Positions 46,740 through 63,583 of a stretch of 64,000 nucleotides of DNA are shown piece by piece. The notes under the pieces were generated by a model. It saw nothing but the letters and a program-made list of their open reading frames with translations. It was not told the DNA's origin and ran no database searches. The position numbers were made by a program, and so were the translations under genes. This stretch comes from Ruania alkalisoli (GTDB taxonomy: Bacteria; Actinomycetota; Actinomycetes; Actinomycetales; Beutenbergiaceae), in contig NZ_CP063169.1 of NCBI RefSeq assembly GCF_014960965.1, positions 1,831,581 to 1,895,580 on the forward strand, read 5' to 3'. The stretch's first letter is position 1. Every line of letters starts with the position of its first letter.

Positions 46740-47882
46740 ATGGGGCTTGCTGCGCGTACCTGGCTGACGCCGCCCGTCGACCCGCCGGCCCGCGGGTGGC
46801 GTGACTGGGTTCTGCTCCTCGGTGTTGCCATCGTGGTCGCCGCCGAAACAGTCCTGCGCACCGATGTTCCACCGCAGTGGCCGTGGGCTGTGGTGCTGGT
46901 GGCCGTCGCCGTCACCACGCTGTGGCGGCGCCGATTCCCGACGGCGATGCTCGCCATCGCACTCGGTGTCGCCGCGGTCGCGGGGCAGGTGATCGCGACC
47001 GATCTCGCCCTGATCTCCTCGATCTACGTGCTCACCCTGGTGTACGCGGTACCACGGTGGGGGAGCCGCCGGTCGATGCTCGCCGGTGGGGTACTGATGC
47101 TCCTCGCCGTGATGGTCCCGAGTCTCGTGGGCTCGGCACCCTGGGCCGACGCCGGGGGATCAGCGGCAGTAGTCCTCGCCACCGGTGCCCTCGGTCTCGC
47201 GTTCCGCTGGCGCGCGGCCGCACGCGCGCGCGAGATGGAACAGGTGCGGTTGCTCGAGGCGGAGCGGCTGGCCCGCGACCTGCACGACACCGTCGCCCAC
47301 CACGTCTCCGCGATCGCGGTCCGGGCCCAGGCCGCGCGTGCCGTCGCAGCATCGCAGAGCCCCGCCGGCGGTCTCACCCCCACTGCTGCCGCTAGTGACG
47401 CCCTCCGGGTGATCGAAGATGAAGCGACCCGTGCGCTGGAGGACATGCGCTCGATCGTGCGCATCCTGCGCCGTGACGAACCCGAGCTCGCCCCGGCCCG
47501 CGGAATTGCCGACCTGAAGACTCTCGCGGGCTCCGACCCTGCGGTGCCGATGCACGTCGAGGTCACCGGGGATCCCTCGGCTGTTCCCGCGCCGGTCGGT
47601 GCGGCTGTCTACCGCATCGCCCAGGAGGCACTGACCAATGTGCGCCGGCACGCACGCGGTGCCACGCGTGCAATTCTCCTGGTCCACATCGATACAGATC
47701 AGGTGACCCTGGAGATCCGTGACGACGGTAGTCCGACGCACGCCCCGCCGTCGGGAGGCTACGGGATCGCCGGTATGACCGAGCGGGCGGACATGCTCGG
47801 CGGGTACTGCAGCGCCGGCCCTGGCCCCGACGGCGGCTGGGTCGTCGCGGCCACCCTTCCCCTGGCAGGATCCCACTGGTGA
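46740..47882 (+). CDS. NarL-type sensor histidine kinase
   Basis: The 380-residue kinase has four or five N-terminal membrane helices (about residues 20-150), a HisKA_3 helix with the phospho-histidine in RLARDLHDTVAHHVSAIAV, a weakly conserved linker, and an HATPase with EALTNVRRHARGAT and DGSPTHAPPSGGYGIAGMTERADML. The start is 46740 (TATCCT upstream) or 46716. Its stop overlaps the response regulator start (GTGA), unlike the first system in this window. Confidence 0.93.
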   Translation: MGLAARTWLTPPVDPPARGWRDWVLLLGVAIVVAAETVLRTDVPPQWPWAVVLVAVAVTTLWRRRFPTAMLAIALGVAAVAGQVIATDLALISSIYVLTLVYAVPRWGSRRSMLAGGVLMLLAVMVPSLVGSAPWADAGGSAAVVLATGALGLAFRWRAAARAREMEQVRLLEAERLARDLHDTVAHHVSAIAVRAQAARAVAASQSPAGGLTPTAAASDALRVIEDEATRALEDMRSIVRILRRDEPELAPARGIADLKTLAGSDPAVPMHVEVTGDPSAVPAPVGAAVYRIAQEALTNVRRHARGATRAILLVHIDTDQVTLEIRDDGSPTHAPPSGGYGIAGMTERADMLGGYCSAGPGPDGGWVVAATLPLAGSHW

Positions 47883-48577
47883 GCATCCGCGTGCTGGTGG
47901 CCGACGATCAGGAGATCGTCCGCACGGGGCTGCGGATGATCCTGGACGCCCAGCCCGGAATCGAGGTGATCGCCGAGGCGGCCGACGGGGAGGAGGCGAT
48001 CCGGCTTGCCCGTCAGGAACGTCCGGACGTGTGCCTGGTCGACATCCGGATGCCTGCGACGGACGGGCTGGAGGTCACCCAGCGGCTCGCCGGCCCGGGG
48101 GTGCCTGACCCGATCCCGGTGGTGGTGATCACCACCTTCGATCTCGACGAGTATGTCTACACCGCGCTGCGACATGGTGCGCGCGGGTTCCTGCTCAAGA
48201 ACGCCGGGCCCGTCCTGCTGGCCGAAGCCGTTCATGCAGCCGCTCGTGGCGATGCGATGATCGACCCGAGCGTCACCGTGCGCTTGATCGAGGCCTTCGC
48301 CGGCTCGTCTCCGCTCGCCGGGCGCTCGGCGGCGGTCTCGGACCTGAAGTCCCCGAGGGTGCCGTTGACGGCGCGTGAGGAGGACGTGCTCGAAGCGGTG
48401 GCTCGAGGGCAGGCGAACACCGAGATCGCCCGGGACCTCCACATCTCCCTCAGTACGGTCAAGACCCACATCGCGAGCCTGATGACCAAGCTCGACGTCC
48501 GGAACCGGGTGGAGCTCGCCATCTGGGCGGCCGAACGGGCCCGCACTCAGTCCTCGCGCGGACAGGGCGGCGCGTAG
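47879..48577 (+). CDS. NarL/FixJ-type response regulator
   Basis: This 232-residue regulator has a receiver (RVLVADDQEIVRTGL, phospho-aspartate in VCLVDIRMP, lysine in GFLLKNAGP) and a LuxR-type helix-turn-helix (PLTAREEDVLEAVARGQANTEIARDLHISLSTVKTHIASLMTKL). It is the partner of the kinase at 46740. The GTG start overlaps the kinase stop. It is convergent with the deformylase gene. Confidence 0.95.
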   Translation: MSIRVLVADDQEIVRTGLRMILDAQPGIEVIAEAADGEEAIRLARQERPDVCLVDIRMPATDGLEVTQRLAGPGVPDPIPVVVITTFDLDEYVYTALRHGARGFLLKNAGPVLLAEAVHAAARGDAMIDPSVTVRLIEAFAGSSPLAGRSAAVSDLKSPRVPLTAREEDVLEAVARGQANTEIARDLHISLSTVKTHIASLMTKLDVRNRVELAIWAAERARTQSSRGQGGA

Positions 48578-48628
48578 CCGGCACGGGTGGCATCGCCATC
48601 AACCCGTCCGCTCAGCGTTCCGGATCGT

Positions 48629-49273
48629 TCAGCGCTCCGGATAGGTCACCGGCTCCTTCTCGTGCATGCGGCTGACCGACTCCCGACGCTCGAGCACCTC
48701 CTCGCGCAGATGCTCCATGTCACGCAGCACCCGCTTGCGGATCCGCTTGCTCAGCAGGTCCACGTAGAGCCGGCCGTTGGTGTGGTCGGTTTCGTGCTGG
48801 AAGCAGCGTGCGAGGTACCCGTGGGCTGTCATCTCCACCGGCGCCCCGGTGATGTCCACCCCGCGCAGTCGCACATCGAGCGGACGGAAGAGGTCGGCGC
48901 CCGGGCCGGGGACCGAGAGGCAGCCTTCCTCGGTCTCTTCTGTCTCGCTGCTCGTCACCTCCACCTCGGGGTTGGCCACGTGGCCCACATACCGGGTGCC
49001 GTCGGTGTCGGTGAGGTCATAGACGAACAGCCGCAGGTTGACATCCACCTGGTTCGCGGCCAGGCCCACTCCCTCGGCCACCAGCATGGTGGCGAACATG
49101 TCGTCCACGAGCGTGCGCAGTTCGTCGGTGCCGAACGCTGTGACGTCGGCGCAGCGCTCGTGCAGGACGGCCTCACCGATCTCGGTGACCCGCATTGCCC
49201 GGCCGCGCCGAGCCTCTGGTGGGATCTCGGGGTAGTCCTCGACCTCGGCGCCCTGGACGATGGTGGTGCTCAT
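48629..49273 (-). CDS. def: peptide deformylase
   Basis: Def removes the N-formyl group from nascent proteins with a metal ion. The 214-residue product has all three signatures: [21 protein letters not shown] (cysteine ligand) and [10 protein letters not shown] (two histidine ligands and the catalytic glutamate). An N-terminal extension of about 20 residues ([17 protein letters not shown]) precedes the core, and a long helical C-terminus ([26 protein letters not shown]) is present. The ATG at 49273 follows an AGAAGG ribosome binding site. It is divergent from argC. Confidence 0.94.
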   Translation of the reverse strand: MSTTIVQGAEVEDYPEIPPEARRGRAMRVTEIGEAVLHERCADVTAFGTDELRTLVDDMFATMLVAEGVGLAANQVDVNLRLFVYDLTDTDGTRYVGHVANPEVEVTSSETEETEEGCLSVPGPGADLFRPLDVRLRGVDITGAPVEMTAHGYLARCFQHETDHTNGRLYVDLLSKRIRKRVLRDMEHLREEVLERRESVSRMHEKEPVTYPER

Positions 49274-49415
49274 ACTGTGCCCTTCTTGCACGCTCGCTGC
49301 GGTGCCTTGCTCCGGCACACCTCGCTCCTCGGCGTCCCTGTGGCGGGGCTGCTCACGTTCATGCCGGCCATTCTTCCGTATCTCACTGCATGGTTGCGCT
49401 CTCCCGCACCACGCC

Positions 49416-49431
49416 ATGTATAGTTATTCAT
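49416..49431 (+). promoter_or_regulatory. ARG box overlapping a leaderless argC promoter
   Basis: ATGTATAGTTATTCAT is a near-perfect palindrome of the ArgR-box type (compare WTGAATNNNNATTCAN). It contains the -10 box TATAGT (49419-49424), which lies 7 bases before the argC ATG at 49432. A TTGCGC (49394-49399) is a possible -35 at 19 bases. ArgR bound here would cover the -10 and the start codon. Confidence 0.75.
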
Positions 49432-50508
49432 ATGACTGTATCGGTCGCGATCGCGGGTGCCAGTGGCTATGCCGGTGGAGAGACCCTGCGCCTGCTCCTT
49501 GCACACCCAGAGGTGGAGGTCGGTGCACTCACTGCGCACTCCAACGCCGGCGAACTTGTTGGCCGCCATCACCCGCATCTGCGCAGCGTGGCTGATCGCA
49601 CCTTCGCTGCCACCACAGCCGAGAATCTGCTCGGGCACGACGTCGTCGTCCTCGGCCTGCCGCACGGAGCCTCCGGCACCATCGCCGCGGAGTTGGACCT
49701 GGTCGGCACCGGCGGTGCTACCCCGCTGATCCTGGACCTCGGGGCCGACCACCGGCTCACCGACGCCACCGACTGGGCAGCCTTCTATGGCAGCGAGCAC
49801 GCGGGCAGTTGGCCCTACGGCATGCCCGAACTGCTGCACAGCGGTGAGTCCGTGGCCTCGGCGCAGCGTGGCGTGCTCAACGACGCTCGCCGCATCGCGG
49901 TGCCCGGCTGCAACGTCACCGCGGTCACGCTGGGTATCCAGCCCGGCGTCGCCGCCGGCGTGGTCGATCCCAGCGACGTGGTCGCCGTCCTCTCGGTTGG
50001 CTACTCCGGTGCCGGCAAGGCCATGAAACCCCACCTCACGGCCGCGGAAGGGATCGGCTCGGCCGCACCCTACGCCGTCGGCGGGACGCACCGGCACGTT
50101 CCCGAGATCGAGCAGAACCTCCGTGTCGCGGCGGGGGTAGCGGACCTTCACGTCTCTTTTACCCCAGTGCTGGTGCCCATGTCTCGCGGCATCCTCGCCA
50201 CCACGACGGCGCCGCTCACCCCCGGTGTCACGCCCGCTCAGGTGCGCCTCGCCTGGGAAGAGGCCTACGCCGGTGAGCAGTTCGTTCGCCTCCTCCCGGA
50301 GGGGCAGTGGCCGACGACGGCCGCCACCGTGGGTGCGAACACCGCCCTGGTGCAGGTCGCCATCGACCAGAGAGCCGGCAGAGTGGTCACCATCTGCGCG
50401 ATCGACAATCTGGTCAAAGGCACCGCCGGTGCCGCGGTGCAGTCCATGAACCTCGCCCTCGGCCTGCCCGAGGGGCTCGGCCTGACCACCGAAGGAGTCG
50501 CCCCGTGA
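49432..50508 (+). CDS. argC: N-acetyl-gamma-glutamyl-phosphate reductase
   Basis: ArgC reduces N-acetylglutamyl phosphate to the semialdehyde with NADPH in arginine synthesis. The 358-residue protein has the NADP motif [28 protein letters not shown], the nucleophilic cysteine in [15 protein letters not shown], and [11 protein letters not shown]. It is the first gene of the argCJBDFRGH operon. The ATG is fixed by the TATAGT box 7 bases upstream and by the family N-terminus. The GTG of argJ overlaps its stop. Confidence 0.97.
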   Translation: MTVSVAIAGASGYAGGETLRLLLAHPEVEVGALTAHSNAGELVGRHHPHLRSVADRTFAATTAENLLGHDVVVLGLPHGASGTIAAELDLVGTGGATPLILDLGADHRLTDATDWAAFYGSEHAGSWPYGMPELLHSGESVASAQRGVLNDARRIAVPGCNVTAVTLGIQPGVAAGVVDPSDVVAVLSVGYSGAGKAMKPHLTAAEGIGSAAPYAVGGTHRHVPEIEQNLRVAAGVADLHVSFTPVLVPMSRGILATTTAPLTPGVTPAQVRLAWEEAYAGEQFVRLLPEGQWPTTAATVGANTALVQVAIDQRAGRVVTICAIDNLVKGTAGAAVQSMNLALGLPEGLGLTTEGVAP

Positions 50509-51668
50509 CAACGACAAGCCCCGCCGGCTTCCGGGCGTCCGGCATCACCGCCGGCCTCAAGGCCTCCGGCTCCCCGGACGTCGCACTCGTCGTCAACGAC
50601 GGCCCCCACAAGGTCGGCGCTGCCGTGTTCACCACCAACCGCGTGGTCGGTGCCCCCGTGATGTGGTCCCGCCAGGTCGTCTCCGACGGCGTGGTCGAGG
50701 CGGTCCTGCTCAACTCCGGCGGCGCGAACGTGTGCACCGGGCCGGAGGGCTTCGCCGACACTCACCACAGTGCCGAACGGGCCGCCGACGCTCTCGGCGT
50801 CTCGGCCGCCGACGTGGTCGTCTGTTCCACTGGGCTCATCGGGGAGCGGCTTCCGATGGACAAGCTTCTGCCCGGGATCGGTGCCGCGGCTGAGGCTCTG
50901 GCCACCGACGGTGGCACGGACGCCGCGCGGGCGATCATGACCACCGACACTGTCCCGAAGACCACCCACGTGGTGCGCGACGGGTGGAGCGTGGGCGGGA
51001 TGGCCAAGGGTGCCGGCATGCTCGCCCCCGCCATGGCCACGATGCTGAGCGTCCTCACCACGGATGCGGTTGTCGATCCGGCGCTCGCCCGGCGTGTACT
51101 GCACACCGCCACCTCGGTCACCTTCGACCGGGTCGACTCCGATGGCTGCATGTCCACCTCCGACACCGTCGTATTGATGGCCTCGGGGGCCTCCGGCATC
51201 CAACCGAGCGAGGCGGAACTGACCGAGGCACTGACCGGAGCGGCGGCCGACCTGTCCCGCCAGCTGGTCTCCGACGCCGAGGGAGCCTCCCACGACATCG
51301 CAGTCCACGTGACCGGCGCGACCAGCACCGACGCGGCGCTCGCGGTGGCCCGTGCCGTCACTCGCTCCAATCTCGTCAAGGCCGCGGTCTTCGGCAACGA
51401 CCCGAACTGGGGCCGCATCCTGGCCCAAGTGGGAACTGTCCCGGTGGAGGTGGCTCCGTTCGAGGCCGACCAGGTGGACGTGAGCGTCAACGGCGTCATG
51501 ATCTGCCGCTCGGGTGCTGCACATGAGGACCGCACCCTGGTGGACCTTGCTGCCGACCGCGAGGTCCGGATCCTCATCGACCTGCACGCGGGCGAGGCAT
51601 CCGCCACCGTGTGGACCAATGACCTCACCCACGACTACGTTCACGAGAACAGCGCCTACTCCACATGA
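50505..51668 (+). CDS. argJ: glutamate N-acetyltransferase / ornithine acetyltransferase
   Basis: ArgJ transfers acetyl from N-acetylornithine to glutamate, recycling the acetyl group, and in some forms also makes N-acetylglutamate from acetyl-CoA. The 387-residue precursor has the autocleavage site MATML, with T179 as the new N-terminal nucleophile of the beta chain, in [21 protein letters not shown]. Other blocks are [11 protein letters not shown] and [15 protein letters not shown] start, four-base overlap with argC and argB. Confidence 0.96.
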   Translation: MTTTSPAGFRASGITAGLKASGSPDVALVVNDGPHKVGAAVFTTNRVVGAPVMWSRQVVSDGVVEAVLLNSGGANVCTGPEGFADTHHSAERAADALGVSAADVVVCSTGLIGERLPMDKLLPGIGAAAEALATDGGTDAARAIMTTDTVPKTTHVVRDGWSVGGMAKGAGMLAPAMATMLSVLTTDAVVDPALARRVLHTATSVTFDRVDSDGCMSTSDTVVLMASGASGIQPSEAELTEALTGAAADLSRQLVSDAEGASHDIAVHVTGATSTDAALAVARAVTRSNLVKAAVFGNDPNWGRILAQVGTVPVEVAPFEADQVDVSVNGVMICRSGAAHEDRTLVDLAADREVRILIDLHAGEASATVWTNDLTHDYVHENSAYST

Positions 51669-52596
51669 GCAACCATTCCGACGAGTCATTCGTGTTCAAC
51701 ACCAAGACCGACCTTCGCCCGGACCAGAAGGCCGAGGTCCTCATCCAGGCGCTGCCGTGGCTCGAACGGTTCGCTGGGGCCGTCGTCGTCATCAAGTTCG
51801 GCGGCAACGCGATGGTCGACGCCGACCTGGAGCGCGCTTTCGCCGAGGACGTGCGCTTCTTCCGCTACGCCGGGCTCAAGCCTGTCGTCGTACACGGGGG
51901 AGGACCGCAGATCTCGGCCATGCTGGAGCGTCTCGAGATCACCTCGGAGTTCCGCGGCGGTCTGCGGGTCACGACCCCCGAGACCATGGACGTGGTCCGG
52001 ATGGTGCTGACCGGAAAGGTGCAGCGCGATCTGGTGAGCCGTCTGAACGAACGCCAGCCCCTCGCCGTCGGGATCTCCGGCGAGGACGGCGGTTTGTTCA
52101 CCGGTCGCAAGCGGCAGGCCACGGTGGACGGTGAGCTCGTGGACGTCGGTCTGGTCGGCGACGTGATCGACGTCGATCCCCACGCCGTCATGGACCTCCT
52201 GGATGCCGGACGCATTCCCGTGATCTCGACGATCGCACCGGACGTGGACAGCCCCGGTGACGTGCTCAACGTCAACGCCGACACGGCAGCTGCCGCTCTG
52301 GCCACGGCGCTGGGTGCCACGAAGCTCATCGTGCTCACCGATGTCGAGGGCCTGTATGCGAACTGGCCGGATAAGGACTCGCTGATCCGGCAGATCGAGG
52401 CCGATGCCCTCGCTGAGATGCTCCCCACCCTCGCCTCCGGGATGGTGCCGAAGATGGAGGCGTGCCTGCGCGCCGTCACCGGCGGCGTCCCGCAGGCACA
52501 CGTGATCGACGGACGGCAGCCGCACTCGCTGCTGCTGGAGATCTTCACCGACGAGGGTGTGGGCACCATGGTCCTGCCCAGCCCGAAGGAGCAGTC

Positions 52597-52600
<4 letters not shown>
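51665..52600 (+). CDS. argB: acetylglutamate kinase
   Basis: ArgB phosphorylates N-acetylglutamate; in many bacteria it is the arginine-inhibited step. The 311-residue amino-acid kinase has [65 protein letters not shown] and [13 protein letters not shown]. An N-terminal helical extension (about residues 1-35, [25 protein letters not shown]) matches that of arginine-sensitive hexameric forms, so feedback inhibition is likely. Confidence 0.96.
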
Positions 52601-54845
<2,245 letters not shown>

Positions 54846-54858
54846 CGGCGAGCAGCCG

Positions 54859-58264
<3,406 letters not shown>

Positions 58265-58289
58265 GCGGACACTGCGCAGCCGGATCGCC

Positions 58290-58898
58290 ATGACCGAGGC
58301 GTCGCCACCGGCACAGACCGTGCGGGCCATCACCGAGGCGGCCCGCACGGCCGGTCCTCGCTGCGGTGAGACGACCGTCGTGGCGATCGACGGCCCCGCT
58401 GGTTCTGGCAAGACCACCCTGGCCTCGGCTGTGGTCGCAGACCTGCAGGCCGGGGGCGCCGCAGTGACAACGGTCCACATGGACGACCTCTATCTGGGAT
58501 GGTCCGGTCTGCGGGACTCCGCGAACCGGCTTCGCAAAGAGATCCTCGCGCGGCTGTGGCTGGGACGGGTGGGCCGGTACCGCCGCTACGACTGGCACCT
58601 CGAGGAGCTCGCAGAGGAGCAGGAGGTTCCCACCGGCGGTTACCTCGTCGTGGAAGGAGTGGGTTGTGTGCGTGCGGTCACCCGCGCGTTCCTGAGCGTG
58701 ATCGTCTGGGTGGAGGCTGCTGACGATGTGCGTCTCGCGCGCGGGCTGGTGCGCGACGGGGCCGGGGCTGAGCCGTACTGGCGGCAGTGGATGGCCGAGG
58801 AGGCCGAGCTGTTCGCCGAATCCGGCGCGCGCGAGGTGGCAGATCTGCACGTGGACGCGTTCGGGCGGTTGCGCACACAGCGCCGGAGCGGGACGTGA
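58290..58898 (+). CDS. P-loop NTPase, uridine-kinase-like
   Basis: This 202-residue protein has a Walker A motif (VVAIDGPAGSGKTTLASAVV, about residues 28-47) and TTVHMDDLYLGWSGLRDSANRL, as in nucleoside-kinase-like P-loop proteins. YLVVEGVGCVRAV is the second sheet. The substrate is unknown. It is 25 bases after argH and its stop overlaps the glycosylase start (GTGA). Confidence 0.78.
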   Translation: MTEASPPAQTVRAITEAARTAGPRCGETTVVAIDGPAGSGKTTLASAVVADLQAGGAAVTTVHMDDLYLGWSGLRDSANRLRKEILARLWLGRVGRYRRYDWHLEELAEEQEVPTGGYLVVEGVGCVRAVTRAFLSVIVWVEAADDVRLARGLVRDGAGAEPYWRQWMAEEAELFAESGAREVADLHVDAFGRLRTQRRSGT

Positions 58899-59557
58899 GA
58901 CAGATCGACCTGTCCGCCGTCGCGACCGACGTCGCACCCCTGCTGCTGGGCAGCGTGCTGGTCGGCACCGATGGCGTCGCGGTCCGCCTCGTCGAGGTCG
59001 AGGCATACCGCGGCGCCGAAGATCCAGGGTCGCACGCCTACCGAGGCCGGACCGCGCGAAACGCCACCATGTTCGGGCCACCAGGACGCGTCTACGTCTA
59101 CCGGCACCTCGGTCTGCACCACTGTGTCAACGTGGTCTGTTCTCCCGCGGGGACGGCGACGGCGGTGCTGCTGCGGGCAGGCGAGGTGGTAGCGGGCCAG
59201 GAGGTGGCGTGGCAGCGTCGACGGGCCGCGGGCGTGTGCCGTGCCGAGCGCGATCTCGCCCGTGGACCGGCGCGGCTCGCGGTGGTGCTCGGCCTCACGT
59301 TGGCGCACGACGGCGCTCCTATGACGATCCAGCACTCGCCGCGGGACCGACCGGCGCCGGAAGCGTCGCGTATGCGCGCACCGGAAGCCGGAGCGAGGCC
59401 ACTGGAACTGGTACCGGCGGACCAACCGGTCACCATGCGGACGGGCCCACGGGTGGGCGTCTCCGGTCGTGCAGGTACCGATGCCTACCCGTGGCGGTAC
59501 TGGATCGACGGCGACCCGCACGTCTCGGCGTTCCGGGCCGGCCCAGGAACGTCGTGA
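58895..59557 (+). CDS. DNA-3-methyladenine glycosylase (AAG/MPG family)
   Basis: The enzyme removes 3-methyladenine and other alkylated or deaminated purines in base excision repair. The 220-residue protein has LLGSVLVGTDGVAVRLVEVEAYRGAEDPGSHAYRGRTARNATMFG (the catalytic glutamate lies in VEVEAYRG), VYVYRHLGLHHCVNVVC and ARGPARLAVVLGL. The GTG at 58895 overlaps the preceding stop. The order argH, glycosylase and tyrS is common in actinobacteria. Confidence 0.92.
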   Translation: MRQIDLSAVATDVAPLLLGSVLVGTDGVAVRLVEVEAYRGAEDPGSHAYRGRTARNATMFGPPGRVYVYRHLGLHHCVNVVCSPAGTATAVLLRAGEVVAGQEVAWQRRRAAGVCRAERDLARGPARLAVVLGLTLAHDGAPMTIQHSPRDRPAPEASRMRAPEAGARPLELVPADQPVTMRTGPRVGVSGRAGTDAYPWRYWIDGDPHVSAFRAGPGTS

Positions 59558-59584
59558 CAATGCAGCGGTCGTGACGATGCAGCG
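59551..59584 (+). repeat. 17-bp tandem duplication at the glycosylase stop
   Basis: GTCGTGACAATGCAGCG (59551-59567) is followed directly by GTCGTGACGATGCAGCG (59568-59584), one mismatch. The first copy contains the glycosylase stop codon; the second supplies GTGACG 16 bases before the tyrS -10. Confidence 0.9.
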
Positions 59585-59598
59585 ACGGCCTCTAGGCT
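59571..59598 (+). promoter_or_regulatory. probable tyrS promoter
   Basis: GTGACG (59571-59576) and TAGGCT (59593-59598) are 16 bases apart. The start would be near 59605, with a leader of about 60 bases and an AAGGTAGG ribosome binding site before the GTG at 59666. No T-box features were seen. Confidence 0.5.
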
Positions 59599-59665
59599 GG
59601 GGCGCGGACAGGGGAACAGGCCCCAGTCCCGTCACGCAGACGGAGCGTAGACAAGGTAGGTCACA

Positions 59666-60934
59666 GTGAACGACATCCTCGACGAGTTGCGCTGGCGCGG
59701 TCTGATCGCCCAGTCCACCGACCTCTCGGCCCTGGCCGAGGCGCTCTCGACGGGACCGGTCACCTACTACGCGGGCTTCGACCCCACGGGTCCGAGCCTG
59801 CACCACGGGCACCTTGTCCAGCTGATGCTGCTGCGCCACCTGCAGAATGCCGGGCACCGCGCCATCGCGCTCGTCGGTGGTGCCACCGGGATGATCGGCG
59901 ACCCGCGGATGTCGGGGGAACGCACCCTGAACACCAAGGAGGTGGTGGCCGCATGGACGGAGCGGCTGCACGCGCAGATCTCACGGTTCCTTGACTTCGA
60001 GGGTGATAACCCGGCGCAGATGGTGAACAACCTGGACTGGACGGCGCCGCTGTCGGCGATCGACTTCTTGCGTGACGTCGGCAAGCACTACCGGCTCGGC
60101 ACGATGCTCGCCAAGGACACCGTGGCGCGCCGGTTGAACAGCGACGAGGGCATCAGCTTCACCGAGTTCAGCTACCAGATCCTGCAGGGGATGGACTTCC
60201 TCGAGCTGCACCGGCGGTACGGGTGCACGCTGCAGACTGGGGGCAACGACCAGTGGGGCAACCTGCTCTCGGGAGTCGACCTGGTGCACAAGGCCGATGG
60301 TGCCTCGGTGCACGCGCTGACCACGCCGCTGATCACGAAGGCTGACGGCACCAAGTTCGGCAAGACTGAGGGCGGCGCGGTGTGGCTGGCGCCGGACATG
60401 ATGAGCCCGTACGCGTTCTTCCAGTTCTGGCTGAACACTGCCGATGCCGACGTGGTGGACTACCTCAAGGTGTTCACCTTCCTCGATCGCGACCGGATCA
60501 CCGAACTCGCTGACATGGTGGAGGCGAACCCGAAGGCGAGGACGGCGCAGCGCACGCTCGCGCGGGAAGTGACGACGATCGTGCACGGTTCGGGGGCCAC
60601 CGAACGGGTCGAGGCGGCCTCCGCCGCGTTGTTCGGGGGTGGGGATGCCGACGCGCTGCGCCGACTGGATGCGGGCACTCTGGCCGACGCCGTTTCCGAG
60701 GTACCGCGGGGTCAGATCATCATTGGTGAGACGACCATCGTGGACGCCTTGGTGGCTGCCGGGCTCGAGAAGGGGCGCAACGCCGCCCGACGTGTGGTCG
60801 CCGACGGTGGTGCCTACCTCAACAACGAGAAGGTCACGGATGCGGACCGCATCATCACCGGTGATGATCTGCTGGCCGGTGACGTGGCGCTCGTGCGCCG
60901 CGGTCGGCGTTCCCTGGCCGTCGTTTCTGGATGA
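59666..60934 (+). CDS. tyrS: tyrosyl-tRNA synthetase
   Basis: TyrS charges tRNA-Tyr. The 422-residue class I enzyme has YYAGFDPTGPSLHHGHLVQLM (HIGH motif as HHGH), GDPRMSGERTLNTKE, YQILQGMDFLEL, GGNDQWGNLLSGVDL and the KMSKS-like KFGKTEGG (K230-K233). A C-terminal S4 domain (about residues 350-420, GRNAARRVVADGGAYLNNEKV) binds tRNA. GTG start. It is followed by a strong hairpin. Confidence 0.97.
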   Translation: MNDILDELRWRGLIAQSTDLSALAEALSTGPVTYYAGFDPTGPSLHHGHLVQLMLLRHLQNAGHRAIALVGGATGMIGDPRMSGERTLNTKEVVAAWTERLHAQISRFLDFEGDNPAQMVNNLDWTAPLSAIDFLRDVGKHYRLGTMLAKDTVARRLNSDEGISFTEFSYQILQGMDFLELHRRYGCTLQTGGNDQWGNLLSGVDLVHKADGASVHALTTPLITKADGTKFGKTEGGAVWLAPDMMSPYAFFQFWLNTADADVVDYLKVFTFLDRDRITELADMVEANPKARTAQRTLAREVTTIVHGSGATERVEAASAALFGGGDADALRRLDAGTLADAVSEVPRGQIIIGETTIVDALVAAGLEKGRNAARRVVADGGAYLNNEKVTDADRIITGDDLLAGDVALVRRGRRSLAVVSG

Positions 60935-60959
60935 CCATCAAGGATCGCTCGTCCTCGTG

Positions 60960-60992
60960 ACTGGGGCCGCACTGACACGGTGCGGCCCCAGT
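60960..60992 (+). terminator. tyrS terminator hairpin
   Basis: ACTGGGGCCGCAC (60960-60972) pairs perfectly with GTGCGGCCCCAGT (60980-60992), 25 bases after the stop. Confidence 0.82.
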
Positions 60993-61287
60993 GTCGTGAT
61001 GCAGCGGGGCGTCTTTGTACATCGCGATGTCGCTGTGCATCGCGCTCACGGGTGCTGAGCGGGAAGGCTGGCCCGCGACCGAACGGTGGTCGGGTGGTGG
61101 CCGGGTACCGGCACCGCAATGCACGTGCCGTCACGGGAAGGCGGGAGCGCGCGGGTGACCCGCATCACGTTGTCCCTGGGCTGTGAGGCGGGCAGCCCGC
61201 TCAGGACGTCGCTGGAAACGTATCTGTGCAGGTCAGAGGGCATCGAGCGGCACGTCAGGCACGATCGAGTGAGCAGGACCCCGCGAT
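60993..61287. other. intergenic region before the rRNA promoters, no gene seen
   Basis: Short frames exist but none has a ribosome binding site, recognisable domain or convincing codon bias. It separates the tyrS terminator from the first rRNA promoter. Confidence 0.5.
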
Positions 61288-61316
61288 TTGACCCAGGGTT
61301 CACCGGCCCGTAATGT
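61288..61316 (+). promoter_or_regulatory. rRNA operon promoter P1
   Basis: TTGACC (61288-61293) and TAATGT (61311-61316) are 17 bases apart, a good sigma-70 type promoter about 400 bases before 16S. Confidence 0.7.
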
Positions 61317-61479
61317 TTCATCCCGTCGCCCCGTGAAGGAGCAACGGACACCGATCAGGTGGCCGGTCCACACACGGAGCAGATCAGCCAAGCAGAACCG
61401 AGCTGATCATCCGACCGAGTCGCGGTAGCGCGAGTCAGGTTTGGTGGGGTAGGATCACGATCCGGCCCAACCAGCCACG

Positions 61480-61508
61480 TTGACTCGAAGAGCAGCGAGC
61501 GGTAGGGT
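61480..61508 (+). promoter_or_regulatory. rRNA operon promoter P2
   Basis: TTGACT (61480-61485) and TAGGGT (61503-61508) are again exactly 17 bases apart, about 210 bases before 16S. Confidence 0.75.
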
Positions 61509-61564
61509 AGAGCGGTTGCCCCGAGCGGATCCCAGATCTGGGACTCCTGAAGGTGCGCGTTCGT

Positions 61565-61576
61565 TGTTTGAGAACT
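61565..61576 (+). promoter_or_regulatory. boxA-like antitermination element in the rRNA leader
   Basis: TTTGAGAACTCAACAGTG is the standard actinobacterial rRNA leader element (boxA-like TTTGAGAACT). A second copy, CTTGAGAACTGCACAGTG, stands in the 16S-23S spacer at about 63541, as expected. Confidence 0.6.
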
Positions 61577-61719
61577 CAACAGTGTGTTTGTAGTGATTGA
61601 TGCCAGTTTTTTATGGTTGGTGTGCGCTCTTTTTGGGTGCGCATCTGCTGGGATTGTTTGTTTCGTATGGTTTGTTGGCGCCTTGTGCTCTTTTGGGGTG
61701 TGGGGTGTTGATAGATTCT

Positions 61720-63583
<1,864 letters not shown>

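Noticed and set aside
48597-48655. duplicated CAGCG(T/C)TCCGGAT at the end of def
   Set aside because: A short direct repeat just beyond the deformylase stop. It does not alter a gene and shows no further structure.
61086-61313. 75-residue frame before the rRNA promoters
   Set aside because: No ribosome binding site, no domain, and it runs into promoter P1.
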